Shown here piece by piece: positions 46,480 to 54,637 of a stretch of DNA of 64,000 nucleotides; within the stretch, counting starts at the first letter, position 1; each line of letters starts with the position of its first letter. Source of the DNA: Chryseobacterium indicum. Its GTDB lineage: Bacteria; Bacteroidota; Bacteroidia; Flavobacteriales; Weeksellaceae. The position numbers were made by a program, and so were the translations under genes. The notes beneath the pieces are model-generated. The model did no database searches. It worked only from the letters and a program-made list of their open reading frames with translations, and was not told where the DNA came from. The DNA lies in NCBI RefSeq assembly GCF_021504595.1, contig NZ_JACSGT010000001.1, positions 3,162,001 to 3,226,000 on the forward strand, given 5' to 3'.

Positions 46480-46862
46480 ACGTTTGCAAAAATAGGAAAT
46501 TTCACATGGATTTGGATGATTATGGTAGCTACTTTTCGATATTTATTTTAAAAAATCTGTTATTGATTATCATCAAATTAAAGTATTTTTGTAGAGTTAT
46601 AATCTGCTGTGCATTTTAACTTGTCTTTCTATAATAAGTGAAATGCCTTTGTTTATCTTTAAAATATTTGGGAATTGTAGATAAATAAAAATCTTTGTAT
46701 GCCTTTGCGTCTAAGTTTTCGCAAGGTTAAACAAAGTTTTATTAAAACAAATCTTTTTTTAAGTCAAACAGAGCCACTTCGTTTATGGAAGAAATACAAA
46801 CTGATATTGATTCAAATTAAGTTATATGTAGAAATAAACAACAGATATTTATTTTATTTACC
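46480..46862. other. Divergent gap lpxK/truA with degenerate repeats
   Basis: No gene is visible. It contains ATCTTTGTATGCCTTTGCG (46691-46709), a weak relative of the CGCAAAAG element ends, and the repeat copy at 46720-46804. Confidence 0.4.
46720..46804 (+). repeat. Degenerate intergenic repeat, copy 2 of a pair
   Basis: This 85-bp stretch, from CGCAAGGTTAAACAAAG to GAAATACAAACTGA, aligns with 43699-43782 at roughly 70% identity by eye. It lies upstream of truA. Confidence 0.55.
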
Positions 46863-47597
46863 TTGAGATATTTTATAGAATTTTCCTACAACGGCAAGAA
46901 TTATTTCGGTTATCAGATTCAGCCGAATGCTATTTCTGTGCAGGAAGAGCTGGAAAAAGCACTTTCCACGATTTTAAGAGAAGAGATTAAGACAACGGGA
47001 GCGGGAAGAACGGATACGGGCGTTCATGCGAAGAAGATTTTTGCCCATTTTGATACGGAGAAAATTCCGGATCAGGAACTGGTGAGAAGACTGAACAGTT
47101 TTCTTCCGGCAGATATTTCTATTAAAAGGATTTTTCCTGTAAAAGATGATTTCCATGCGCGTTTTGATGCTACTTACCGAACGTACGAATACTATATTTC
47201 CCTTGAAAAAAATCCGTTCACGGAAGAATCGGCGTGGCAACACTGGAGAAAACCTTTGGATGTCGAAAAAATGAATGAAGCCTGTAAAATTTTATTTGAA
47301 TATGAGGATTTTACCAGCTTTGCAAAATTACACACCGATAATAAAACCAACCTCTGCAAAATGTACAAGGCAGAATGGGAACAGCATGGAAGTGAACTGA
47401 AATTTACCGTTTCTGCGAACCGCTTTCTGAGAAATATGGTGAGAGCTATTGTGGGAACAATGGTAGAAGTAGGTTCCGGAAAATTAAAGCCTGAAGATGT
47501 AAGAAAAGTTATTGAAGACAAACACCGAAACTCTGCGGGAACTTCTGCACCGGCGCATGGGTTGTACTTGGTGGATGTGGGGTATGATTTTGAGTAA
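46863..47597 (+). CDS. truA: tRNA pseudouridine synthase A, TTG start
   Basis: TruA makes pseudouridine at tRNA positions 38-40. The 244-residue protein has the catalytic Asp51 in GAGRTDTGVHA, the N-terminal strand RYFIEFSYNGKNYFGYQIQ, SANRFLRNMVRAIVGT, and the C-terminal AGTSAPAHGLYLVDVGYD. The frame opens with TTG at 46863, where the homologous start RYF is expected, and there is no ATG between it and the preceding stop; TTG initiation is therefore likely. It is followed by a palindromic element 3 nt after the stop. Confidence 0.95.
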   Translation: MRYFIEFSYNGKNYFGYQIQPNAISVQEELEKALSTILREEIKTTGAGRTDTGVHAKKIFAHFDTEKIPDQELVRRLNSFLPADISIKRIFPVKDDFHARFDATYRTYEYYISLEKNPFTEESAWQHWRKPLDVEKMNEACKILFEYEDFTSFAKLHTDNKTNLCKMYKAEWEQHGSELKFTVSANRFLRNMVRAIVGTMVEVGSGKLKPEDVRKVIEDKHRNSAGTSAPAHGLYLVDVGYDFE

Positions 47598-47600
47598 TAT

Positions 47601-47926
47601 TTAAACACAAATTCCACAAATAATACCACAAATATTCACAAATAATTTTAGAAACTTGTTTAAACTAATTTCAGAATTAACCGCAAAAGGGACAAAAGAT
47701 AATGTTAAAGCGAATTTCCAGAATAATCAAAGTGCTCAAAAGAATAAAAATCAAAGATTTTTAAAAACTATTGTGTTCTTTTTCATTTATAATAATCAAC
47801 TTTAAATAAAAAATTTAGTAGATCTTTTGTGACTTTTGCGGTTAAATAAAAGTTTAAACAGACTTTATATTTTCTTTATTAGATTTGAGTCATTTGTGAA
47901 AAAATATTAGTGTAATTTGTGTTTAA
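47601..47926. repeat. Nested repeat: AAACACAAAT-family palindrome carrying a CGCAAAAG-family element
   Basis: The outer ends TTAAACACAAATTCCAC and GTAATTTGTGTTTAA are inverted and resemble the element at 40860-41020, with which the core TTCACAAATAATTTTAGA is shared. The middle (47677-47845) is a TTAACCGC-ended element. The homology break points suggest one family inserted into the other. Confidence 0.65.
47651..47868. repeat. Right arm of long inverted repeat (mate of 44483-44637)
   Basis: The reverse complement of this arm matches the left arm nearly perfectly, except for an extra 69 bp (47731-47799). The extra segment is bounded by the 9-bp direct repeat AATAATCAA at 47722-47730 and 47791-47799; the left arm has a single copy of that 9-mer. 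Confidence 0.85.
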
Positions 47927-48032
47927 AAGAAAACAAAAAAACGAAAATCATGGACGAAATCGAAAGACTTGCCTTTGCATTACAACATTTTGCGGGACTT
48001 GAAGAATATGAATTTCGGTCACAATTTGTAGT

Positions 48033-48177
48033 TTGCCTCGTCGGACATTCACATTTGCTTCCCTGAATATGGGTTTGCGCTGTCGGAAGTTCATTTTTGC
48101 CTGCCCAAGAATTGGTTTGCCCTGTCGGACATTCACACTTGCTTTCCTGAATATGGGTTTGCCCCGTCGGAACTTCC
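48033..48177. repeat. 42-bp-period tandem repeat
   Basis: The core GTCGGA recurs at 48040, 48082, 48124 and 48166, exactly 42 nt apart. Units 1 and 3 are almost identical and unit 2 differs, so there is also an 84-bp higher-order period. Because 42 is a multiple of 3, all frames stay open as 14-residue repeats: on the minus strand about PTGQTHIQESKCEC, and on the plus strand a 38-codon frame (47950-48066) runs into it. Neither frame is convincing as a gene. Bases 48178-48400 hold nothing recognised. Confidence 0.85.
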
Positions 48178-48400
48178 GACGATAAGAACCTGTAAAATCT
48201 TGCCGACGGAGATCTCCGATGATCTGTGTTTTTTGCTCTGATTATTTTTAAATTGAGCATTTTTATTGTTTTTCATCTATACCATAAATAACAGCTATCT
48301 GAATTTTTCATGGGTATTTCACAAACTTGTAAAGGCAGACAAATTTGAAAGTCTTATTTTTGCATAGAATTTTATATAATTCTTTTCTTCAATTCGTACA

Positions 48401-50158
48401 ATGAAAAAACAAGATACCTGGGGAATTGTAAAGAGGCTGTTCTTTATCGGAATGAAGTTCCGTTCTTGGTTCATCCTTACTTTAGTGATTTCCATTTTTC
48501 TGGCAATAGTTTCTACTTACCGTCCTTATCTTACCATGGAAGTGGTGGATAATGATATTACCAAGCTGAAAGATAAAGCACTGATGCTAAAGCATATTTA
48601 TCTTTTGGTCGGTCTGGTTTTCACAGAAACCATTTTAAACTTTTTTCTGGTTTATTTCTCCAATTTCATTTCTCAGAATGTAATCAGAGACATAAGAGAG
48701 AGGCTGTATAATAAACTGATTTATTTTAAAACGTCTTTCTTCGATAAAACTCCGATCGGACAGTTGGTGACGAGAGCGGTAGGTGATGTGGAAACCATTG
48801 CAACGGTTTACACGGATGGTTTTTTAATGGTTTTCGGGGATGTGCTGAGAATTATTTTTGTACTGGTGATGATGTTCAGTACCAATGTTCATCTCAGTTA
48901 TATTACACTGGCGATTTTACCTTTAATGGTCGTGATTACAAGATTTTTCCAGAAAAGACTGAAAAAGGCATTCGGAGACGAAAGAAACTGGACTTCCAAC
49001 CAAAACTCTTTTGTTCAGGAAAGACTGGCGGGAATGCCGATCATTCAGGTTTTCAACAGGCAGGAAGCGGAATTTAAGAAGTTTGATGATATCAATATTA
49101 CTTTAAAGAGTGCTTTGCTGAGAACGGTTTTTATCTTCTCTCTGTTTTTTCCTGTGGTGGAATTAATTTCTTCTCTTTTCATCGGGTTTATCCTTTTTTA
49201 CGGAGGATATATTACAATCAGTGCGGGAGTTGTGATTGCATTTATCCAGTATATTTCGATGCTGATCCGTCCTTTACGGCAGATTGCCGACCGTTTCAAC
49301 AACATTCAGCGAGGAATCGTAGGCGCAGAAAGGGTTTTAGGATTAATGGATGAAGACAATGCCATGCCGAACAAAGGGAAAGTGGAAAAAGATCATTTTG
49401 ACGGAAAAATTGAATTTAAAGATGTGCATTTTGCGTATGACGAGAAGCAGGAAGTATTAAAAGGAATTGATTTTAAAGTAAATCCGGGTGAAACTGTGGC
49501 AATTGTAGGCGCAACCGGAGCCGGAAAATCTACGATCATCAGTTTAATTACAAGATTGTATGATATTAATTCCGGAAATATTTTAATTGATGATGTGGAT
49601 CTGAAAGATTATGAACTGTATAATTTAAGAAGCCACATCGGAGTTGTTCTGCAGGATGTTTTCCTGTTCCACGGAAGTATTTATGAAAATCTTTCTTTCG
49701 GGGATGATAGTATTACGCTGGATAAAATAAAAGCAGGGGCAAAAGAAATTGAAGTTGATGAATTTATCGAACAGCTTCCGGGAGGATATGATTATGTGGT
49801 AAGCGAAAGAGGTTCATCCATTTCTCTGGGACAGAGACAATTGCTGTCGTTCTTAAGAGCCTATCTGTCTGATCCGAAGATTCTGATTTTGGACGAAGCC
49901 ACGTCTTCCATCGACCACGAAAGTGAAAAACTGATCCAGAGAGCCACGGAAAAAATTACGAAAAACAGAACGTCGATCATTATTGCACACCGACTTTCTA
50001 CCATTGAAAAAGCCGATAAGATTATCGTGATGGAGCACGGAAAAATTGTGGAAGAAGGCAAACATCTCGAACTTCTGGACAAAAACGGATATTACTCCAC
50101 GCTTTACAAAGCTCAGTTGAGACATGAAGTGGAACTGGAAGAAGAAACCAAAAAGTAA
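48401..50158 (+). CDS. ABC exporter, fused permease and ATPase (MsbA/MdlB-like)
   Basis: The 585-residue half-transporter has six transmembrane helices (about 20-310) and a C-terminal ATPase: Walker A GATGAGKS (370-377), Q-loop VVLQDVFLF, signature ISLGQRQ (in place of LSGGQ), Walker B ILILDEATSSID and switch His in IIAHRLST. It works as a homodimer or heterodimer exporting lipids, peptides or drugs. The SLGQRQ signature is common in MdlB-type proteins. It follows truA across a 0.8-kb repeat-rich gap. A terminator follows directly. Confidence 0.93.
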   Translation: MKKQDTWGIVKRLFFIGMKFRSWFILTLVISIFLAIVSTYRPYLTMEVVDNDITKLKDKALMLKHIYLLVGLVFTETILNFFLVYFSNFISQNVIRDIRERLYNKLIYFKTSFFDKTPIGQLVTRAVGDVETIATVYTDGFLMVFGDVLRIIFVLVMMFSTNVHLSYITLAILPLMVVITRFFQKRLKKAFGDERNWTSNQNSFVQERLAGMPIIQVFNRQEAEFKKFDDINITLKSALLRTVFIFSLFFPVVELISSLFIGFILFYGGYITISAGVVIAFIQYISMLIRPLRQIADRFNNIQRGIVGAERVLGLMDEDNAMPNKGKVEKDHFDGKIEFKDVHFAYDEKQEVLKGIDFKVNPGETVAIVGATGAGKSTIISLITRLYDINSGNILIDDVDLKDYELYNLRSHIGVVLQDVFLFHGSIYENLSFGDDSITLDKIKAGAKEIEVDEFIEQLPGGYDYVVSERGSSISLGQRQLLSFLRAYLSDPKILILDEATSSIDHESEKLIQRATEKITKNRTSIIIAHRLSTIEKADKIIVMEHGKIVEEGKHLELLDKNGYYSTLYKAQLRHEVELEEETKK

Positions 50159-50174
50159 TTTTTTATAGATATGG

Positions 50175-50208
50175 AAGGTTAAAATCAATCGGTTTTAACC
50201 TTTTTTAT
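50175..50208 (+). terminator. Terminator after the ABC exporter gene
   Basis: AAGGTTAAAA and TTTTAACCTT form a perfect 10-bp stem with an 8-nt loop, followed by T-rich sequence. It overlaps the last codons of the convergent CPBP gene (stop at 50185). Confidence 0.8.
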
Positions 50209-51072
50209 TTCGTATCCTTTCTGCAGAACTTTCAGAAATTCATCTTTGGAGATTCCTTTTTCGGATTTGAAGTGGATATTCATTAAGCCTTCATCCGTTG
50301 TCAACTGATCTTTTCCGTAAAGATGATCCAATAAACTCTGAAGTGAATATTGTCTGGTTTCAACGCTGTGTATTCTGTCATCAACAATTTTCGTTTCGGA
50401 TAAAACAGGTTCGTTGTCATTTATAAAGGCTTTCTGCTCAATTCTTATATCGTAATCCTGTGTTTTTTCAGTAAAAGGAGACGTAAAAAGCAACATGATG
50501 CAAGGAATAGAAATTCCGAACAGAAGATTCCATAACGCATGATAAAGCATGCTGTAAAAAATATTCAGTCTTACACGGATGTAGCTTAAAATAAGTCCAC
50601 CCGATAACTGAGAAGCCACAATGAAGGGTGACAATGCATAAAAAATCCACGAATCATTCACGTAATTATCCAGATGTACCAATCCGAAGATAATTGAGGA
50701 AATATAAACGAGAAACGGAAAAATTCTGTTCCATTTTTCCCTGCTGATAAAGTGTGAAAAAAACTTTTTGTAACGAAGAGCGTATCTGAAAATAAATTCT
50801 TCCGAAAGCGGAGCAAAAATTACCATTAAAAAGACCGCCTGAAGCCATGTTAAATTTTCAAAAGCTTCAGATGGTTTTAAAGTGATGCATTTTTCCGCCA
50901 GATAGTTTATAGGAAGTACAACAATCAAAAAGAAAACGATCTCAATAATCAGAAGATTGGAGATGAGCTGAAGTTTTCTTTTGGAAGAAAGTTCAGTCTG
51001 TACATCATCGGGCTTTTTCATGAACTGTAAAAAAGCGGAGATATCATGTTTAAATCTCAGAGAGTAATTCAC
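50185..51072 (-). CDS. CPBP family intramembrane metalloprotease
   Basis: The 295-residue membrane protein has the CPBP/ABI signature: EEFIFR (Glu91, Glu92, Arg96), a second motif GLVHLDNY with His, and HALWNLLF with His. These form the metal site of Rce1-like proteases. There are about seven hydrophobic segments. The C-terminal 90 residues are a soluble tail with charged repeats (VDDRIHSVETRQYSLQSLLD). Bacterial members take part in peptide maturation or bacteriocin immunity; the role here is unknown. It is convergent with the ABC exporter gene, whose terminator overlaps its 3' end. Confidence 0.9.
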   Translation of the reverse strand: MNYSLRFKHDISAFLQFMKKPDDVQTELSSKRKLQLISNLLIIEIVFFLIVVLPINYLAEKCITLKPSEAFENLTWLQAVFLMVIFAPLSEEFIFRYALRYKKFFSHFISREKWNRIFPFLVYISSIIFGLVHLDNYVNDSWIFYALSPFIVASQLSGGLILSYIRVRLNIFYSMLYHALWNLLFGISIPCIMLLFTSPFTEKTQDYDIRIEQKAFINDNEPVLSETKIVDDRIHSVETRQYSLQSLLDHLYGKDQLTTDEGLMNIHFKSEKGISKDEFLKVLQKGYEIKKVKTD

Positions 51073-51121
51073 GGATTGTTTTTAGGAATAAGTTTCAAGA
51101 ACTATAAATTGGTTACGGTTT

Positions 51122-51727
51122 TTATTTCTTTTTAAAAGTACAGAAAATAAAGTTTTGGACAGTGCTGAAAGGAGTAATGTGATCTTCTGTAATACAATCT
51201 GTTTTTTCAAAGCTGTTTTCAAAAATAGAATTCATCGATTCTTCATCATATTGCGAGATTTCAAGTCCGCTGCATTTTTTCGGACCGTTTTTAGAAAAAG
51301 TTCCTACAATAAGGTTTTTCATAACCGCTTTTTCAGCAATTTGTACATATTTTGAAATATCTTCCGAACGGGTAAGGAAATGAAAAGCTGCTCTGTCGTG
51401 CCAAATGTCATACGTTTCTTCAGGAGTAAAGGCAATGATGTCTGCAACAATCCATTGTATTTTTTCTGCGTCTTTCCCTAACCTTCGTTTTGCTCTTTCC
51501 AAAGCTTTTTCAGAAATATCAAGAACGGTTATGTTTTCGTAGCCCTCTTCCAGAAGAAAATCCGCCAGATTGCTGTCTCCGCCGCCAATATCGATAATTT
51601 TTACACTTTTATCCGATCCTAAAGATCTGATGAGTTCCAGTGAGGTCTGCGGTTTTTTCTGCGTCCAGCTTACTTCTTCAGGGGTTTTTGTTTCATAGAC
51701 ATTTTCCCAGTGGCTTTTATTGGTCAT
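51122..51727 (-). CDS. Class I SAM-dependent methyltransferase
   Basis: The 201-residue protein has the SAM-binding motif I KIIDIGGGDSNLADFL and motif II ENITVLDIS, followed by IQWIVADI and the DIWHDRAAFHFLT segment. Its start, SHWENVYETKTPEEVSW, is typical of a thiopurine-methyltransferase-like clade of small methyltransferases. The substrate is unknown. It lies 49 nt upstream of the CPBP gene in the same direction. Confidence 0.9.
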   Translation of the reverse strand: MTNKSHWENVYETKTPEEVSWTQKKPQTSLELIRSLGSDKSVKIIDIGGGDSNLADFLLEEGYENITVLDISEKALERAKRRLGKDAEKIQWIVADIIAFTPEETYDIWHDRAAFHFLTRSEDISKYVQIAEKAVMKNLIVGTFSKNGPKKCSGLEISQYDEESMNSIFENSFEKTDCITEDHITPFSTVQNFIFCTFKKK

Positions 51728-51769
51728 TTTGCAATACTTTTAGAAATGCTAAATTAAAATTTTAACACC

Positions 51770-51982
51770 GAAGTTGTTTAAAGTAAAATGGTAGAAAACT
51801 CTATAGAGTTTATCTGTGTAGACACCATATTCGCAAGGCGTTCTGCGTTCCGTAGGAACACTATCTTTAGAAAATGTATCGTATTTAAGATATCAATCCT
51901 ATGGATTGATTGACGGATTTATTCTTATTTCTACACAGATTCTGCTCCTAAAGGAGCAAACACTTTTACTTTAAACAACTTC
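51770..51982. repeat. MITE-like element with perfect 19-bp terminal inverted repeats
   Basis: The left end GAAGTTGTTTAAAGTAAAA (51770-51788) is the exact reverse complement of the right end (51964-51982). A second inverted pair, TCTGTGTAGA (51813-51822) and TCTACACAGA (51930-51939), lies inside. Perfect small palindromes line the interior: CTCTATAGAG, GTTCC-GTA-GGAAC, TCAATCC-TAT-GGATTGA and TGCTCC-TAAA-GGAGCA. No coding frame is present. A possible ACC duplication flanks it. Confidence 0.85.
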
Positions 51983-52125
51983 ACCAAACTTGTTTAATCA
52001 AACTTAGACTCTCACTGCCAATGTCGCTAAATATGCTGATAAATAATAGGATATTATATTGGATTTCTCAAAGAAATAAAACTCATCATTTGTACCTTTT
52101 ACAGTTGCATAAAAAGTAAACAGAT

Positions 52126-52803
52126 CTATCTTTTGAAGGACATTTTCCCGTAAAGTTTACTCACATTAAAGTATAATCCGGCAATTTTATATTTGCCTTT
52201 TTCAAACTCCTGATAATCGCACATTCCGTCATAACTCTGCGATTGGGCTTCCATTTCAAACATATTCATGAGTACATATTCATGAGATATGGAAATTACA
52301 TGAAAGCCTGTTCCACACGTTATTCCGTCTCCGCTGGAAAGAAATGCTTCCAGTAATCCGTGAAAATTACGTGAAATCTTTTTTGCTGTCACCTCGTCTT
52401 TGGTGAGATGGTACATATAAGCGAGATAATTCATTGCCCTTAAATCCAGAGGATTTTTTTCCAGAGTTTGTCTGAACAGTTTAATTCCTTTTGGCAGATC
52501 TTTATCAGATATTTCTCCACGGTAGAATTTCGTCATTTCTTCAAGATTATCGTCGATTTTATACGGTTCATAATCTGGCTGAAAGGTATATCCGTAATAG
52601 AGATGGCGGTACTGTTCCTGTGTAATGAGTGTGTCGTTCTGCTTTAGCTTTTTCAGGAGATCGGGATAGTAAAACTCCGACTTTTTATCTTCTATGTTCT
52701 TCCGAATGGAAGCATAATCGGGAGCTTTGAATTCCGGCTTCTGGGTTCTGAAAAAATTAAACAGTAATAAAAGTGCTACGGTAAAAGCGGTTTTAAGCGT
52801 CAT
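52126..52803 (-). CDS. Exported protein, probably DUF4919 family
   Basis: The 225-residue protein has an N-terminal hydrophobic segment (TAFTVALLLLFNFF), probably a signal peptide. It then has PDYASIRKNIEDKKSEFYYPDLLKK, the YYGYTFQPDY block and a TPR-like helical stretch (RAMNYLAYMYHLTKDEVTAKK). The C-terminal part has GDGITCGTGFHVISISHEYVLMN. This arrangement recalls DUF4919, from memory. Function unknown. The gene is monocistronic. Confidence 0.75.
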   Translation of the reverse strand: MTLKTAFTVALLLLFNFFRTQKPEFKAPDYASIRKNIEDKKSEFYYPDLLKKLKQNDTLITQEQYRHLYYGYTFQPDYEPYKIDDNLEEMTKFYRGEISDKDLPKGIKLFRQTLEKNPLDLRAMNYLAYMYHLTKDEVTAKKISRNFHGLLEAFLSSGDGITCGTGFHVISISHEYVLMNMFEMEAQSQSYDGMCDYQEFEKGKYKIAGLYFNVSKLYGKMSFKR

Positions 52804-52873
52804 TGTTATTAAGTTTTTAAATTATTTATTTAAACGTTAAATCTGTTAAAAATGTATATATATTATAAAATAA

Positions 52874-52924
52874 TTTAGATTGTCGTAAATATTTTATTAA
52901 AATATTGTCTAAATCTTATGTTTG
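52874..52924 (+). promoter_or_regulatory. Promoter with upstream palindrome for the 70-aa gene
   Basis: TATGTTTG (52917-52924) is a TANNTTTG box. Just upstream lies an inverted repeat: TTTAGA (52874-52879) with TCTAAA (52908-52913) around a perfect AATATTTTA-T-TAAAATATT palindrome (52888-52906). It may be an operator. Confidence 0.35.
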
Positions 52925-53028
52925 TATGGAATATTTCATTAACTTTATTCAGAATTTAAACACGACCCCCTTGTTTTGGTAGGGTGTTTGATGTAAAGAG
53001 ATAGTTTTAATTAAATCCAAAAATATAG

Positions 53029-53241
53029 ATGAAGAATATACAAGATGAATTTCAGGTTTTTAAAGACGAATTAAGAAAGTTGAATATCGAAGTACAGAAA
53101 GTGGTAAAAGTAGGAAACGGCAGTATGGATTTCCACGAAGTTTTTTATAAATCGCCGAGGTATGAAGATGTGAAGAGTGTTTATGTTCAGAGGCATAATC
53201 TGGACAATATTTTAGAGAAATTTAAGCAGGCTTATCATTAA
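53029..53241 (+). CDS. Small hypothetical protein (70 aa)
   Basis: The 70-residue soluble protein is rich in charged residues, with helices predicted in QDEFQVFKDELRKLNIEVQK and LDNILEKFKQAY and a middle beta segment (SMDFHEVFYKSPRYEDVKSVYV). I do not recognise it. It is flanked by a promoter-like box about 100 nt upstream and a strong bidirectional terminator 10 nt after the stop, which supports a real, independently expressed gene. Confidence 0.7.
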   Translation: MKNIQDEFQVFKDELRKLNIEVQKVVKVGNGSMDFHEVFYKSPRYEDVKSVYVQRHNLDNILEKFKQAYH

Positions 53242-53244
53242 AAT

Positions 53245-53285
53245 AAAAAAGTTCGGCTCAGGGAACCTGAGCCGAACTTTTTTTT
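53245..53285. terminator. Bidirectional terminator
   Basis: AGTTCGGCTCAGG pairs perfectly with CCTGAGCCGAACT around a GAA loop, with A-runs before and T-runs after. It serves the convergent 70-aa gene (+) and the MFS gene (-). Confidence 0.93.
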
Positions 53286-53293
53286 ATCATCAA

Positions 53294-54586
53294 TTAATCT
53301 TTATCCAGCGTTGAGGTTTTCTTTGTATCCTTCATTGTGGCGTACACTACAAAAGAAAAGAAAATACAGACAGTAATGTACCAGTAGAAATAATGTTCCA
53401 CATTCGCCTGTTTAAACCAAAGTGCGATGTATTCTGCAGTTCCGCCGAAAATAGCAACCGTTAAAGCGTAAGGTAATCCTACACCCAAAGCTCTTACTTC
53501 AGAAGGAAAAAGTTCTGCTTTTACCACAGCATTAATAGAAGTATAGCCGCTCACGATAATTAAAGCAGACATAATCAGAAAAAATGCACCCCACATAGAG
53601 GTTGTATGGCTTAAGGCATTCAGAAGAGGGTAGGTGAAGACGGTTCCCAAAACTCCGAAAGCTAATAGTAATGGTCTTCTTCCGATCTTATCCGACAAAG
53701 CTCCGAAAACAGGCTGTAAGCAAGCAAAAATAAAGAGAGAGATGAAGGAAACCAGTGTGGATTCTTCCTTGCTGAGATGAACCGTGTTCACCAGAAATTT
53801 CTGCATATACGTTGTGTAGGTGTAGAAAGCCAGTGTTCCTCCCAACGTTAATCCGACAACCGTAATTAAGGCTTTCGGATGTTTAAGCAGTTCCTTTAAA
53901 GTTCCTTTTTTTTGTTCACCCATATCTTTTTTATTTTCAAAAGCTTCGGTTTCATGGAGATTGGTTCTCAGGTATAAAGCAATAACAGAGAGCAAGGCTC
54001 CGATTACGAAAGGAATTCTCCATCCCCAATCTTCCAGTTGGGTTTCCGTTAAAAGTAATTTCTGTAAGATCAGCTGAATTCCCAATGCAATTAACTGTCC
54101 GCCAATTAAAGTCACATACTGGAAGCTGGAATAAAATCCTCTGCGATCGGCAGTTGCCATTTCGCTGAGGTAGGTTGCCGAAACACCGTATTCTCCACCC
54201 ACACTCAGTCCCTGAAGCAATCTTGCGATCAGCAAAAGGAGAGGAGCTAAAACACCGATGGTTTTATAAGTAGGTGTTAAAGCAATCAGTAAAGATCCGA
54301 AAGACATCAGCAAAACGGAAAGCGTCATTGCTTTTTTTCTTCCGATTCTGTCGGCAATACTTCCGAAAAGCCATCCTCCGACAGGTCGCATCAGAAAACC
54401 GACGGCGAAAATTCCGGCTGTGTTTAAAAGCTGCGCGGTCATATCCGAATCCGGAAAAAAAGAATTTGAAAAATAAATGGCAAAAGCAGCATAAGCGTAC
54501 CAGTCGTACCATTCTACCAGATTTCCGATTGATCCGCCTACAATCGCTTTGATTCTTTGGGCAGTGGTGATTTGTGATGAATTCAT
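53294..54586 (-). CDS. MFS transporter, metabolite:H+ symporter (ProP/KgtP-like)
   Basis: The 430-residue protein has twelve predicted transmembrane helices. The loop 2-3 motif GSIADRIGRKKAM and the loop 8-9 DKIGRRPLL are MFS signatures. The start IVGGSIGNLVEWYDWYAYAAFAIYF and LLQGLSVGGEYGVSATYLSEMA are typical of the metabolite:H+ symporter family (KgtP, ProP), which imports organic acids or betaines. Substrate is not predictable from sequence alone. It has its own terminator and stands alone. Confidence 0.92.
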   Translation of the reverse strand: MNSSQITTAQRIKAIVGGSIGNLVEWYDWYAYAAFAIYFSNSFFPDSDMTAQLLNTAGIFAVGFLMRPVGGWLFGSIADRIGRKKAMTLSVLLMSFGSLLIALTPTYKTIGVLAPLLLLIARLLQGLSVGGEYGVSATYLSEMATADRRGFYSSFQYVTLIGGQLIALGIQLILQKLLLTETQLEDWGWRIPFVIGALLSVIALYLRTNLHETEAFENKKDMGEQKKGTLKELLKHPKALITVVGLTLGGTLAFYTYTTYMQKFLVNTVHLSKEESTLVSFISLFIFACLQPVFGALSDKIGRRPLLLAFGVLGTVFTYPLLNALSHTTSMWGAFFLIMSALIIVSGYTSINAVVKAELFPSEVRALGVGLPYALTVAIFGGTAEYIALWFKQANVEHYFYWYITVCIFFSFVVYATMKDTKKTSTLDKD

Positions 54587-54637
54587 GGAGGAAAGATATT
54601 TCTTTTCTTTAATTGTGAAAAGTATTTTAGATTTAAT

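Noticed and set aside
45991..46551. 186-residue gene on the plus strand opposite lpxK
   Set aside because: It is a shadow frame of lpxK, which has all its motifs on the minus strand.
48033..48177. CRISPR array
   Set aside because: Units are contiguous 42-bp repeats with no unique spacers between conserved repeats, and no cas genes are in the window.
47907..48260. 117-residue protein on the minus strand
   Set aside because: The frame stays open because of the 42-bp tandem repeat; the ends are low-quality and there is no promoter or start support.
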